This document shows positions 18,006 to 26,579 of a stretch of 64,000 nucleotides of DNA, one piece after another. The DNA comes from Pyxidicoccus parkwaysis (GTDB lineage: Bacteria; Myxococcota; Myxococcia; Myxococcales; Myxococcaceae): positions 9,290,001 to 9,354,000 of the forward strand of contig NZ_CP071090.1 of the NCBI RefSeq assembly GCF_017301735.1, read 5' to 3'. Position 1 is the first letter of the stretch; each line of letters starts with the position of its first letter. The translations under genes and the position numbers were made by a program. A model generated the notes under the pieces. It saw only the letters and a list, made by a program, of their open reading frames with translations, had not been told where the DNA came from and did no database searches.

Positions 18006-18434
18006 TCAGCCCCGCGGCGCGGTGGGCGCAACGTCCTTTTCGATGTTGAGGGCGAACTTCGCGATGCCCTGTCCCTTCACCACGTCGATGAGGCGCATCA
18101 CCCGGCCGTACGCGAGGCTCTGGTCGGCGCTGATGATGGCACGGGTGTCCTTGTCCTTCGCCACCTGCTCGGCCACCTTGCGCGTGAGCTCGTCCTCGCT
18201 CACCTCGGCGCCGTCGAAGAAGAGCTTCCCCTCCTTGTCGAGCACCACGTTGACGAGCCCCTGCACCGTCTCGCCGCCGTTGGCCGCGCGGGGCAGGTCC
18301 ACCTCCACCGTCTCGCGGACGATGAAGTTGGCCGTCACCATGAAGATGATGAGCAACACCAGCACGATGTCCACCAGCGGCGTGACGTTGATGCCGGTGA
18401 TTTCCTCTTCGTTCTCCTGAGCGCTGCCGGCCAT
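18006..18434 (-). CDS. exbD: ExbD/TolR family biopolymer transport protein
   Basis: The 142-residue product has a short cytoplasmic N-terminus, then INVTPLVDIVLVLLIIFMVTA, the single membrane helix with the conserved proton-carrying Asp, and a periplasmic domain with ETVEVDLPRA and TRAIISADQSLAYGRVMRLIDVVK. It forms the TonB energising complex with ExbB. It starts 2 bp after the exbB stop and ends 10 bp before tonB, so all three are one transcription unit. Confidence 0.93.
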   Translation of the reverse strand: MAGSAQENEEEITGINVTPLVDIVLVLLIIFMVTANFIVRETVEVDLPRAANGGETVQGLVNVVLDKEGKLFFDGAEVSEDELTRKVAEQVAKDKDTRAIISADQSLAYGRVMRLIDVVKGQGIAKFALNIEKDVAPTAPRG

Positions 18435-18436
18435 GA

Positions 18437-19108
18437 CTAGCGGGCCTCCGCGCGCAGGCTGCCGACGAGCGCATGGCCCAGCGCATTCGCGCGGCTGGTG
18501 AGCGTCTTGAGCTGGCGGTTGAAGATGTTGAAGGCCACGACGGCGGGAATCGCGACGGCCAGGCCCACCGCCGTGGCGACGAGCGCCTCGGAGATGCCGG
18601 CCATGACGGTCTGCTGAATCGCCGCGCCCTTGGCGCCCATGTTGCCCAGGTCGTGGAAGGCCTTGATGATGCCGAGCACCGTGCCGAACAGACCGATGAA
18701 CGGCGCGTTGTTGCCGAGCGTGCCGAGGAACGACAGGAAGCGCTCGTACTGCGGACGCTCGCGCGCCATGGTGGAGGCAATCACCTGCTCCACGGAGTCC
18801 GCGCCCATGGCGGTGGATGCCAGCGCCTCGCGGACGACGGCGGCCTCCATGCCCTTCTTCCCCTGAATCGCGACGCGCACCGCCTCCAGTTCGCCGCGCG
18901 CCAGCCGTACCGCGAGCCCCTCCGAGTCCTGCAGCCGGTGGCGCGCGAAGTACACGGTGCGCTCCAGCATGATGGCGATGGAGAGCACCGACAGGCACAC
19001 CAGCACCCACAGCACCCACTCGGCGGAGGTGAGCGTCACGCCGAGCAGCTTGCTGCTGAGCCACCCCACGTTCTCAGGTGCCTGGGCGAAGACAGCGATG
19101 GACGACAT
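18437..19108 (-). CDS. exbB: ExbB/TolQ/MotA family proton channel protein
   Basis: The 223-residue product has three membrane helices: one near residues 30-50 (WVLWVLVCLSVLSIAIML) and two in the C-terminal half, including FIGLFGTVLGIIKAFHDLG and ISEALVATAVGLAVAIPAVVAFN, the diagnostic ExbB/TolQ block. The start at 19108 is chosen because AGGGG precedes it at good spacing; the frame could extend 7 codons to 19129. It is the first gene of the exbB-exbD-tonB-receptor-lipoprotein operon, so the promoter should lie in 19109-19207. Confidence 0.93.
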   Translation of the reverse strand: MSSIAVFAQAPENVGWLSSKLLGVTLTSAEWVLWVLVCLSVLSIAIMLERTVYFARHRLQDSEGLAVRLARGELEAVRVAIQGKKGMEAAVVREALASTAMGADSVEQVIASTMARERPQYERFLSFLGTLGNNAPFIGLFGTVLGIIKAFHDLGNMGAKGAAIQQTVMAGISEALVATAVGLAVAIPAVVAFNIFNRQLKTLTSRANALGHALVGSLRAEAR

Positions 19109-19207
19109 GTTTTTCCCCTCGTGAACCACGTTGGCGCGAAGGGAACACCGGCCCCCGGGAAATGTGTCACCCGGGTCTTTTTCAGCCCGTCTTTTCAGCC
19201 CTTCTGG

Positions 19208-20089
19208 TCAGCCCTTCTGGGCCCCCTTCCCCGCCTTCGCCTCCGCCGCCTGGATGAGCTCCAGGTGCTGCTGGTCCTCGGGCGTGAGACGTGCGTCGGT
19301 GTAGGCCGGGTCGGGCTGGTACCAGGACTCCTGGGAGAAGAAGTCCTGGAGGTCCTTCGCCTGGAAGACGCGGCCACGGCGGGCATACACGGCGTTGCGC
19401 AGCAGGCGGAGCTGCGCCGGGGTCAGCAGCACGAGCGCATCCGCCGGCAGCTTCCCTTCCAGGGAGCGGATGGCCGCGGCCATGACGAGGTTCTGCCCGT
19501 AGGGGCAGGACAGGCGCTTGCGTGCGTCCGCGGGCTTCAGGCCGGACGGCGGCGGCCAGAGCTGATCCAACGACACGTCCTCCAGTGCCAGCTCGGAGAT
19601 GACGTTGTACTGCTCGCAGTACGCGTAGAGCGCGCGGGTGAAGGCGGCGGCGTCTCCGTCCGTCGCGGACACCAGCGTGTCCCAGAGCGGCGCACGGCCC
19701 GAGGACACCATGACGGGGCGCACCTTCGCGCGCACCGCGGTATCCGCGTAGGACTGCGAGGCAAGCAGCAGGTTGGTGGCTCCCTTGGAGAGCGCCTTGT
19801 CCTTCGACGCGGCCACCAGCGCGTCCACGCCCAGGCGGAAGGACTCCGCGGGCTGCTCGCCCTGCTTCACGTTCTTGTAGGAGAGGCCGCGCATGCAGCT
19901 CAGCGCGTCCACCTTGCTCGGGCGGCCCTCCTCGCACTTCGCGACATCCTGGGGCGTGGCCTTGCCCAGCAGAACCTTGGGGTACAGGTCGACCTCACAC
20001 AGACAGCTGCTCGCCGCGGAGGCGGCGGGAGCGGCGAGGGACGAAGCGAGCACGGTGAAACAACCGAGGAGACTGGTGGGCAGTTTCAT
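19208..20089 (-). CDS. Secreted YARHG-domain protein
   Basis: The 293-residue product carries a signal peptide (MKLPTSLLGCFTVLASSLAA, cleavage near ASAAS). A short Cys-containing start (SSCLCEVDLYPK) and an alpha-helical middle follow. Near residues 230-285 is a YARHG domain: LRLLRNAVYARRGRVFQ, then FFSQESWYQPDPAY and LTPEDQQHLELI. YARHG domains occur in extracellular proteins and are thought to bind cell-wall or surface components; the function is not established. It is divergent from the kinase-like gene at 20133 across 43 bp and precedes the exbB operon on the same strand by 99 bp. Confidence 0.85.
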   Translation of the reverse strand: MKLPTSLLGCFTVLASSLAAPAASAASSCLCEVDLYPKVLLGKATPQDVAKCEEGRPSKVDALSCMRGLSYKNVKQGEQPAESFRLGVDALVAASKDKALSKGATNLLLASQSYADTAVRAKVRPVMVSSGRAPLWDTLVSATDGDAAAFTRALYAYCEQYNVISELALEDVSLDQLWPPPSGLKPADARKRLSCPYGQNLVMAAAIRSLEGKLPADALVLLTPAQLRLLRNAVYARRGRVFQAKDLQDFFSQESWYQPDPAYTDARLTPEDQQHLELIQAAEAKAGKGAQKG

Positions 20090-20132
20090 GTCGCGGGAAC
20101 GATAGCCTACGCTTCGCGCAGGAGACCCCCTC

Positions 20133-21629
20133 TTGTCCTTCCTGCTCTACCCCTCCCGGGAGCGCACCGTCTTCCAGGATGGTGCCCCGCTGTTGTGGCA
20201 GCTCGGGCCCTACGTGGCGCTCTTCCAGCGGCCGGAGCTGGGGACCACGGGCGCCCTGCTCGCACGACGCGTGGAGGAGGACGGCAGCGAGCACGGCGAC
20301 GTGCTCATCCATCAGCTCCCCACCGGCTCCGCGCGCAGCCCGGATGCCGGCGACGTCTTCCGTGAGGAGTGGCGGCTGGCGACGCAGCTGTCGCATCCGA
20401 ACATCCTCCGCACGCTGGATGTGTGGCTGGACGCGCAGGACTCGCAGGAGGGCGCACCGCGTCCGCTGTTCTTCCAGCTCGTCACGGAGGCCGTGCCGGG
20501 CGAGACGTTGTCCACCGTGCTCGCCGCGCTGGACGCGAAGCGCGCGCGCATGCCCGTGTCGGTGGCGCTGGCCGTGGCCTCGCAGGTGGCGAATGGACTG
20601 CACGCCGCGCACGAGGCCTCGGGCGCGGATGGCCAGCCGCTGGGCGTGCTGCACCGGGACGTGGCACCCGCGCACGTGCTGCTCGGGTACGACGGCGGGG
20701 TGAAGCTGTCTGGCTTTGGCATTGCCCGCACCGCCGTGCGGTTGATGCACGGCCCCATCTTCAAGCACGTGGGCTCGCAGCCTCCAGAGGCGCAGCACCG
20801 CAAGCACACCGGGCCGGTGGACCGGCGCGCGGATGTGTATGGATTGGGCGTGACGCTGTACGAGGCGCTCACCGGCGTGGACCCGTTCCGGCGTCCGCTG
20901 GACTACGACTCGCTGAAGGCGGCGATGATTGGAGACGCACCACCGCCGAGCAAGCACCGGCCCGAGCTGTCCCCCATGGTGGACGCGGTGGTGATGCGCG
21001 CCATGGCGCCGAAGGCCGAGGACCGCTACGCGACGGCGGCGGACTTCGCCCGCGCGGTGGAGGCGCTGCGCACCACGCTGACGACGACCGACGCGCGCGA
21101 GGAGGTCGCGGCCTACCTTCGTGAGCTGTTCGGGGAGGAGCGAATCGCGGCGCGCTCCCGGGTGCCGACGCTGGCGGAGTTCCGCAACCGGGCCGCCGCG
21201 GCCGCCGCACTGGAGGCGCTGCCGCCCGCGTCCGAGCAGGCGCCGGAGGACGTGGCACCCGCGACGAGAGGCACGACACGCTTCGTGCCGCACTCGCGGC
21301 TGATGGTCATGCTCGGAGGCTTCGTGCTGCTCATCCTGGCCTCGGTGCTCACGCGCGTGGCGAGGAGCCGCGAGTCCTTCGTCGCCGAGGTGACGGAGGT
21401 GGCCCACGAGGGCCAGGTGCGCGCGGTGTCCTGCCTCGGCACGAGCCCCACCGAGCGCGTGCCGGTGCAGCTCACGCTGGACGGCCAGGGCCGGGCCGAG
21501 GCGAAGGTGGCCGGTCCGCTGGCGGGCACCGTCGCCGCGCGCTGCATCGAGGAGGCGATGGGCGCGCTGCCCTACCCCCGCAAGCGCGGCATGCCGGTGA
21601 CGGTGGAGGTGGCGTCGGGCGCGCCGTGA
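20133..21629 (+). CDS. Ser/Thr kinase-fold membrane protein, probable pseudokinase
   Basis: The 498-residue product has a kinase fold (about residues 25-310), a single membrane helix (about 391-410, LMVMLGGFVLLILASVLTRV) and a small periplasmic domain. Key catalytic residues are missing. The ATP-anchoring Lys position reads DVLIHQL (His60). The catalytic loop is HRDVAPAHVLL, with His181 where Asn is expected. The DFG motif reads SGFG, so the metal-binding Asp is Gly194. The HRD Asp176 and the DVYGLG block remain. It probably senses or scaffolds rather than phosphorylates. I accept the TTG start at 20133 because GGAGA lies 7 bases upstream and no ATG fits before the fold begins. Confidence 0.85.
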   Translation: MSFLLYPSRERTVFQDGAPLLWQLGPYVALFQRPELGTTGALLARRVEEDGSEHGDVLIHQLPTGSARSPDAGDVFREEWRLATQLSHPNILRTLDVWLDAQDSQEGAPRPLFFQLVTEAVPGETLSTVLAALDAKRARMPVSVALAVASQVANGLHAAHEASGADGQPLGVLHRDVAPAHVLLGYDGGVKLSGFGIARTAVRLMHGPIFKHVGSQPPEAQHRKHTGPVDRRADVYGLGVTLYEALTGVDPFRRPLDYDSLKAAMIGDAPPPSKHRPELSPMVDAVVMRAMAPKAEDRYATAADFARAVEALRTTLTTTDAREEVAAYLRELFGEERIAARSRVPTLAEFRNRAAAAAALEALPPASEQAPEDVAPATRGTTRFVPHSRLMVMLGGFVLLILASVLTRVARSRESFVAEVTEVAHEGQVRAVSCLGTSPTERVPVQLTLDGQGRAEAKVAGPLAGTVAARCIEEAMGALPYPRKRGMPVTVEVASGAP

Positions 21630-21642
21630 GCGCCCCGCGCGC

Positions 21643-22014
21643 TCAAGCCACGCGCTCTTCCCGGCCGCTGCTGCGGAAGTAGTCGCTGAGCTTCGGGCCG
21701 GTGGGCGTGGCGCGCGTGTCGGGTGCGGTCTTCTCTCCCGTGACGGCCTCCACCGCCTTCTTGAAGATGAGCGGCAGCGCGGCGCCCACGATGAGGTACT
21801 GGCGCGCGGGCAGGTTGCCGTCTCCGCCGAACCACGCCCAGACGGCGACGCCCGAGCCCAGAATCATCAGCCCGGTGATGACCCAGTAGCCCACGGACTT
21901 GATGAGCTCTTTGTAGCGCGGCGTCGACAGGTGCTCGCGAAGGCCATACCAGTGCAGCAGTTCCTGGAGCGCGCTGCCCAGCGCTCCGATGAGGATGATG
22001 GAAACGTCGCTCAT
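21643..22014 (-). CDS. Small two-helix membrane protein
   Basis: The 123-residue product has an N-terminal amphipathic/hydrophobic segment (IILIGALGSALQELLHWYG), a membrane helix (VGYWVITGLMILGSGVAVWAWF) and a second hydrophobic stretch (YLIVGAALPLIFKKAVEAV), then a polar C-terminal tail. There are no known motifs. A GGGGAACC ribosome site precedes the ATG at 22014. It is the last gene of a four-gene same-strand block with the EAD1-trypsin gene, 115 bp after the preceding stop, so co-transcription is possible but not certain. Confidence 0.75.
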   Translation of the reverse strand: MSDVSIILIGALGSALQELLHWYGLREHLSTPRYKELIKSVGYWVITGLMILGSGVAVWAWFGGDGNLPARQYLIVGAALPLIFKKAVEAVTGEKTAPDTRATPTGPKLSDYFRSSGREERVA

Positions 22015-22129
22015 GAAGGTTCCCCGGTCTGTGTCTCCACGGGGCTGGAGTGAGCGACGGGAGGATGTGACGCGGAGGGCGTGCCTCCCCGCCTGAGGCC
22101 CCGGAGCAGGGAGGCGGACGGGCCGTCGC

Positions 22130-22942
22130 TCAGAGCCCCTGCCACCACCACGCTTCGACGGAGTCGTGCGCGAGTGCCTCGAGAGGCGGGCGGTAGTCAT
22201 AGGCCAGCTCGACGGCGAGCGCGTTCGTGCGGCGGACGAGCTCGCGCATGCGCGCGGCGTGGGGCACGGCGGCCTGGAGCTCCTCCGCGGAGAATTGGCG
22301 AGGCGCGGTGAAGTCCTCCTCGGCGATGATGTCCTTGCCGGTGAAGGGGTTCCTGGCCACGACGTCGCCCTTGCGAAGCTGGCGCGTGAAGAGCTCACCG
22401 AACAAGGCTTTCGGCCCCATGTTGAACCACATGGCGATGAGCTCGCGGTCTCCTTCCGCCTCCGCGGCCAGCATCACGTCGTACACGACGTCGAAGAGCC
22501 GGAGCGGTGTGGGCGCCTCGGCGTCCGGCCCCTTCAGCTTCCCGGCCTCCACCATGCGGCGCCACAGCGGGCTGCCCGCGTCGCAGTAGAGGTCGGGCGG
22601 CTCGACGTACCCGGCCACGGGGCTCGGCTCTTCGTCGCTGTCGAGGTTCTCGTCCGTGTCGTCCGCGGGGTTGTCGTGCAGGAAGGTGAAGTCCTTCAAG
22701 CCCTTGAAGAACTTCCCGCGCTTCTTGAAGTCGGGATGCTCCTCGAGGTCGAACCGGTACGTGAAGCGCCGGGCGAGCAGGAGGTCCATCACCCGGAAGT
22801 GGGTGAAGCCACAGTCGTAGCCCTCCTGGAACTCGTAGAGCTTCGCGAACTGACTGCGCGGGGCCGCGTCACCCACGGGAGCCCGCTTGTCGAGCACGCG
22901 CACCGCGCCCTCGACCATGTCCTCGATTTCATGCATCGACAT
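22130..22942 (-). CDS. Hypothetical protein of the EAD1-trypsin block
   Basis: The 270-residue product is soluble, with no signal peptide. It has an acidic region (NPADDTDENLDSDEEPSP, about residues 92-108) and aromatic motifs (YEFQEGYDCGFTHFRVMD; ending VEAWWWQGL). It is not similar to any family I recognise. Its start is 10 bp from the stop of the large membrane protein gene, so the two are transcribed together. A second in-frame ATG two codons later is equally possible as start. By context it is a cytoplasmic partner of the membrane protein or the protease. Confidence 0.75.
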   Translation of the reverse strand: MSMHEIEDMVEGAVRVLDKRAPVGDAAPRSQFAKLYEFQEGYDCGFTHFRVMDLLLARRFTYRFDLEEHPDFKKRGKFFKGLKDFTFLHDNPADDTDENLDSDEEPSPVAGYVEPPDLYCDAGSPLWRRMVEAGKLKGPDAEAPTPLRLFDVVYDVMLAAEAEGDRELIAMWFNMGPKALFGELFTRQLRKGDVVARNPFTGKDIIAEEDFTAPRQFSAEELQAAVPHAARMRELVRRTNALAVELAYDYRPPLEALAHDSVEAWWWQGL

Positions 22943-22952
22943 GGGGCGGACC

Positions 22953-25310
22953 CTAGCTCGTACCCGCGCCCTGTTTCTCCACCCGCGTGAGCAGGCCGGC
23001 GAGTCCCTCGAAGGTGGCGTTGCCCACCTGGTGCAGACCGAAGCCCCAGAGGAACGCCGTCATGCCCGCGCCGAAACCGCCCCACGTGGGCGAGAAGACG
23101 TTGAGCAACTGGAGCCCCAGCGCCACCGCCAGGCCGGTGAGCAACAACAGCAGGCCCAACTCCACCAGCCACATGTGGCGCGGCGACGGGAGGGGGATGC
23201 CCTCGAAGTCGCCCAGCGCGGGCAGGCCCGCAGGCGCGTCCGGAAGCGTGGGGATGCTGCCGCCCGTGGGAGCACCCGGGCTCACCGCGAGCACCGGAGC
23301 GGCTGATTCTCCACTGTCCGAGAGCGTTTCCAGGACGACGGCGTTCGCGACCCGGAAGGGGCGTGAATAGGCCGCGAAGATGGCGCGCGCCTCGTCGTAC
23401 CGCTGCGCGGCCTCGTGCGGCGCCTCCGCCGCGAGCGCCTTGTGCGCCTCGCCCAGCTTCGCGCTCACGCTGTCCAGCGTCTCCCGCTGCGCGTCCGTGG
23501 TGGCCTGCTCGCGCGCCTGCTCCACCGCGCCGTGCAGCTCCTGGATGAGCCGGCGCACGTAGACGGCGTGGGCCGTCTGGTACAGGCGGAAGGCCTCGTC
23601 CACGCTGGTGTCGGCGCGGGCGCGCGCCTGCCGCAGCCGCTCCTTCACGTCCGTCGTCAGCTCGCGCCACTCGTCGTCGGTGAAGCCGCCCGGTGGAATC
23701 GTGGCCGCCACCGCCTTGGACAATTCCTCGCAGAGGATGTCGAAGAAGGAGCGGCGGGCCAGCTCGAGCTGCTTGCGCGCCGTCCCCAGGTCCGAGCGGG
23801 TGAGCCCATCACGCACGCTCTGCAGCAACGGCAACAGCTCATACGTGAGTCGCAGGCCCAGGGCGTCCGCTTCGCCGCGCTGCTTCGCCAATGCGCGCGC
23901 CTGCTTCTCGATGTCCTGCAGGCGCGCCTCCAGCCCCGCGCGCGCGAGCCCCACCACGTCCAACTCCCGCAGCGCCTTGAGCTGCGTGTCGAGCTGCTCG
24001 GTGGGCGTCTCTGCGTTGCGCAGCGACTCCTCTACATCGGAGAGCAACTTGCTCGCCTGCGGGGGCCGGACCTCCTCCGGCAGCGCGTGCAGCTTCTTGC
24101 CCGTGTCGCACCACGCTTCATAGAGACGCAGCCGGGGCTCCATCGCCGCCAGCTCCGCGTCGCCCACGCGGATGCCGCGCACCGGCTTGCGAATCTCCGA
24201 GACGAGCGTGTCCACCTGGGCGCGCACCGCTCGGCCCACCTCCTGCGCCTCCTTGTCCTGTCCAGAGATGAGCGACTGGAGACGGCGGCGCAGCGCGAGG
24301 GCGCGTTGCAGGCGCTGCGCCCGTGGCCGAATGCGCTGCGTGTACAGCCGCACCGCGTAGGACGAGAGCGCTCCGAGCGCGATGAGCAGCGCACCCCACG
24401 TCCACGGCGAGCGCACCCAGACGGTGAAGGGTTGCTCCACGGGCACGCCCGCCGGCACGGCGACGCGCACGGTGCCGGTGTACTCGCCCGGCCCGTCCAG
24501 TCCGCGCAGCGTCAGCACCAGCGCGCCGCTGCCGTGCGCGGCCACGGGGATGCCATCCGGCAGCGAGGCCAGGTCCTGCACACCGCCGTCCGGCAGCGTG
24601 CCCTCCACCGCGAAGTCCGCGCCCGCGAACTCCGGTTGGACGAGGGACTGCCCCAGGTCCGGTGCCTTGCGCTGGAGCTGGAGGAGGTGGGGCGCGGAGA
24701 TGCGGCCGGCCACGCCCGCCGTCTCCTTGAAGGGCATCCGCACCGTGGCGTCCACCGAGCGCCAGCCCCAGCCCGATGAAGCCACCGCCGGGGACGACGC
24801 CACGAACTGCACGGTGGGCGCCGCCTGCACGCGGGTGACGGTGAGCGCCGTCGTCTCACGGCCTCCTGCATGGACCAACACCACCTGGCCCGTGTAGTCG
24901 CCTACCGCGGGCAGCTTTCCGGACAGGTCGACGTAGAGGGGCTGGCGCGCGGAGAGGCTCGCGGTGGCGCCGCCGTCGGCGACTGCTCGCACCGTGGCCA
25001 GCAACGGCACCTGCACGCCGTCCTGCGACTGGAGCGGGTCCACCAGCACCGTCACGCCGCCGGGCAATTCGTCGTCCACGCCGCCGTCCGGCCCCGCGAC
25101 GGACAGGAGGTCCACGCGCAGCACGTGGCGGAAGTCATCCGACGGCGTGCGCAGCTTCACCTCGTTGCTGGCGTTGGCACCGGCCACGCGCAGCCGCGCG
25201 GACTGCGCACGGGCGGGCACCCACGGCGCGACGAGCAGCACGAAGAGGACGAGGCGCGCGACGCCCACGCCACGACGGAGGACGGAGGAACGGCGGGAAG
25301 CAAGTTCCAT
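22953..25310 (-). CDS. Large membrane protein with periplasmic beta domain and cytoplasmic coiled coil
   Basis: The 785-residue product has an N-terminal signal/anchor (LVLFVLLVAPWVPARAQ) and a beta-rich extracytoplasmic region to about residue 305 with repeated VxVPxGVPVEQPF-type Ig-like strands. A membrane helix follows near 308-325 (WTWGALLIALGALSSYAVRL). A long charged, heptad-rich region (about 335-660) is predicted coiled coil. Two more helices lie near the C-terminus (WLVELGLLLLLTGLAVALGL and FGAGMTAFLWGFGLHQ). No catalytic motif is seen. The topology suggests a transmembrane signal transducer or scaffold. It lies 60 bp downstream of the EAD1-trypsin gene and 10 bp upstream of the 270-residue gene. 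The family is unknown to me. Confidence 0.8.
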   Translation of the reverse strand: MELASRRSSVLRRGVGVARLVLFVLLVAPWVPARAQSARLRVAGANASNEVKLRTPSDDFRHVLRVDLLSVAGPDGGVDDELPGGVTVLVDPLQSQDGVQVPLLATVRAVADGGATASLSARQPLYVDLSGKLPAVGDYTGQVVLVHAGGRETTALTVTRVQAAPTVQFVASSPAVASSGWGWRSVDATVRMPFKETAGVAGRISAPHLLQLQRKAPDLGQSLVQPEFAGADFAVEGTLPDGGVQDLASLPDGIPVAAHGSGALVLTLRGLDGPGEYTGTVRVAVPAGVPVEQPFTVWVRSPWTWGALLIALGALSSYAVRLYTQRIRPRAQRLQRALALRRRLQSLISGQDKEAQEVGRAVRAQVDTLVSEIRKPVRGIRVGDAELAAMEPRLRLYEAWCDTGKKLHALPEEVRPPQASKLLSDVEESLRNAETPTEQLDTQLKALRELDVVGLARAGLEARLQDIEKQARALAKQRGEADALGLRLTYELLPLLQSVRDGLTRSDLGTARKQLELARRSFFDILCEELSKAVAATIPPGGFTDDEWRELTTDVKERLRQARARADTSVDEAFRLYQTAHAVYVRRLIQELHGAVEQAREQATTDAQRETLDSVSAKLGEAHKALAAEAPHEAAQRYDEARAIFAAYSRPFRVANAVVLETLSDSGESAAPVLAVSPGAPTGGSIPTLPDAPAGLPALGDFEGIPLPSPRHMWLVELGLLLLLTGLAVALGLQLLNVFSPTWGGFGAGMTAFLWGFGLHQVGNATFEGLAGLLTRVEKQGAGTS

Positions 25311-25370
25311 CCAGCGACGATAACAGGCACGCCCCCCGGCTCCAGTTCGCGCCCGGACGGCTTCAGCCCC

Positions 25371-26405
25371 TCACCGCCACCCGAGCACGTCGAGCATGTC
25401 CAGCGGGAGGCTGTCGCGGATGGTGTCGATGGGGATGCCCTCGTTGTGCCCCAGTGAGGACGGCATGCGGGGCCCGCCGCTGTGGTGCAGCGCGGCCAGC
25501 CGCAAGTCGCGCGTGAAGCACGGCGCGCCGGAGGAGCCCGGCCCCGTGCAGGGACGGTACGCCACGCGCGTGCGCGACGGGTTGACGCCGAGGAACTCGT
25601 CCACGGCCACGCTCATCGGCCGGCCCTCCGGGTGCTGGACGATGAGCACGAGGCTGCCGGGCAGGAAGGGCTCACGCGTGCGGGGCAGCTCCAGCCAGCC
25701 GCGACTCTCGCCATCCGTCTGCGCGTCGCCGGGCGCGCCCTCCACCTGGAGGAAGGCGTAGTCCAATTCGTCCGTGCGCGCCTCGCGCGGCCGGGGGTGC
25801 ATCAGGTCCGCCGGACTGTAGCGGCTGTACGCCAGGCACTTCGTCACCCGGTACGTCGTGCCCGGCTGGAGCAGCGTGCGGCCCGGCAGCACCTTGTGGT
25901 CGAAGCGCACACGCAGCGACTCCAGCAGCTTGTTCTCGATGACGTGGAAGTTGGTGAGGACGACGTTGGGCGACACGAGGAAGCCCGTGCCCAGCGCCGC
26001 GCCCACCTGCGGCTCCACGCGGCACACGCGCTTCTCAATCGCCGCCAGCCGCCGTCGCCAGGCCTCCGGCGCACCGCCCATGCGCCCCGGGCCGAAGAGG
26101 CGCTCCAGGCTGACGCGCGGAATGCTCCGCTCCACGGACGCCAGGTACGCCTGCACGAAGCGGGACAGCCGCCGGTGACGGGGGTGGGCCTCGTACGCGC
26201 CGGCCACCAGCTCGCGCGTCCAGCCTTCCGACTCCGCTCGGAGGATGAGCTCGAAGATGCGCTCCCGCGCACTGCCCGACGACACGAGCGAGTCCAGTCC
26301 TTCTCGCCGTGCGGACTCCACCATGCGGCGCAGCTCTTCCAATGACGGGAAGGCGCTGCTCAGCACCCTCAGCAGCTCGTCTTTCTCAGCGCCGTCGAGC
26401 TCCAT
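25371..26405 (-). CDS. EAD1-trypsin protein (effector-associated domain plus serine protease)
   Basis: The 344-residue product joins two domains. Residues 1-90 match the effector-associated domain 1 pattern: ELLRVLSSAFPSLEELRRMV, then IFELILRAESEGWTRELV and EAHPRHRRLSRFV. Residues about 120-340 are a trypsin-like protease with the triad His154 (LTNFHVIEN), Asp215 (DELDYAFLQV) and Ser292 (GPGSSGAP). There is no signal peptide, so it acts in the cytoplasm. EAD1 is known as a homotypic adaptor that tethers effectors such as trypsins to NTPase or other sensors in bacterial conflict systems. The ATG at 26405 is chosen because EAD1 starts at once after it; the frame is open to 26474. It leads a block with a membrane coiled-coil protein. 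Confidence 0.85.
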   Translation of the reverse strand: MELDGAEKDELLRVLSSAFPSLEELRRMVESARREGLDSLVSSGSARERIFELILRAESEGWTRELVAGAYEAHPRHRRLSRFVQAYLASVERSIPRVSLERLFGPGRMGGAPEAWRRRLAAIEKRVCRVEPQVGAALGTGFLVSPNVVLTNFHVIENKLLESLRVRFDHKVLPGRTLLQPGTTYRVTKCLAYSRYSPADLMHPRPREARTDELDYAFLQVEGAPGDAQTDGESRGWLELPRTREPFLPGSLVLIVQHPEGRPMSVAVDEFLGVNPSRTRVAYRPCTGPGSSGAPCFTRDLRLAALHHSGGPRMPSSLGHNEGIPIDTIRDSLPLDMLDVLGWR

Positions 26406-26579
26406 GTTGTCACCCGCGACGAAGCCGCTCACGAAGCAGGCCGGCCTCGTGACGCTCGCGAAAATGTGCCGCATCCCAGGAGTGGAATCACGGGTAGGCC
26501 ATGTACAGACGCTGCTGATCGGACACTTTCGCGAGCCCTGTGTCCACGGGAGTGCCCTCGGGGGCAGGGGGTGGGTCGA

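Noticed and set aside
19171..19218. Short repeats of TTTTCAGCCC / TCAGCCCTTCTGG
   Set aside because: Two or three imperfect copies of about 12 bp at the end of the YARHG gene; they probably reflect Lys/Gly-rich coding and local slippage, not a functional array.
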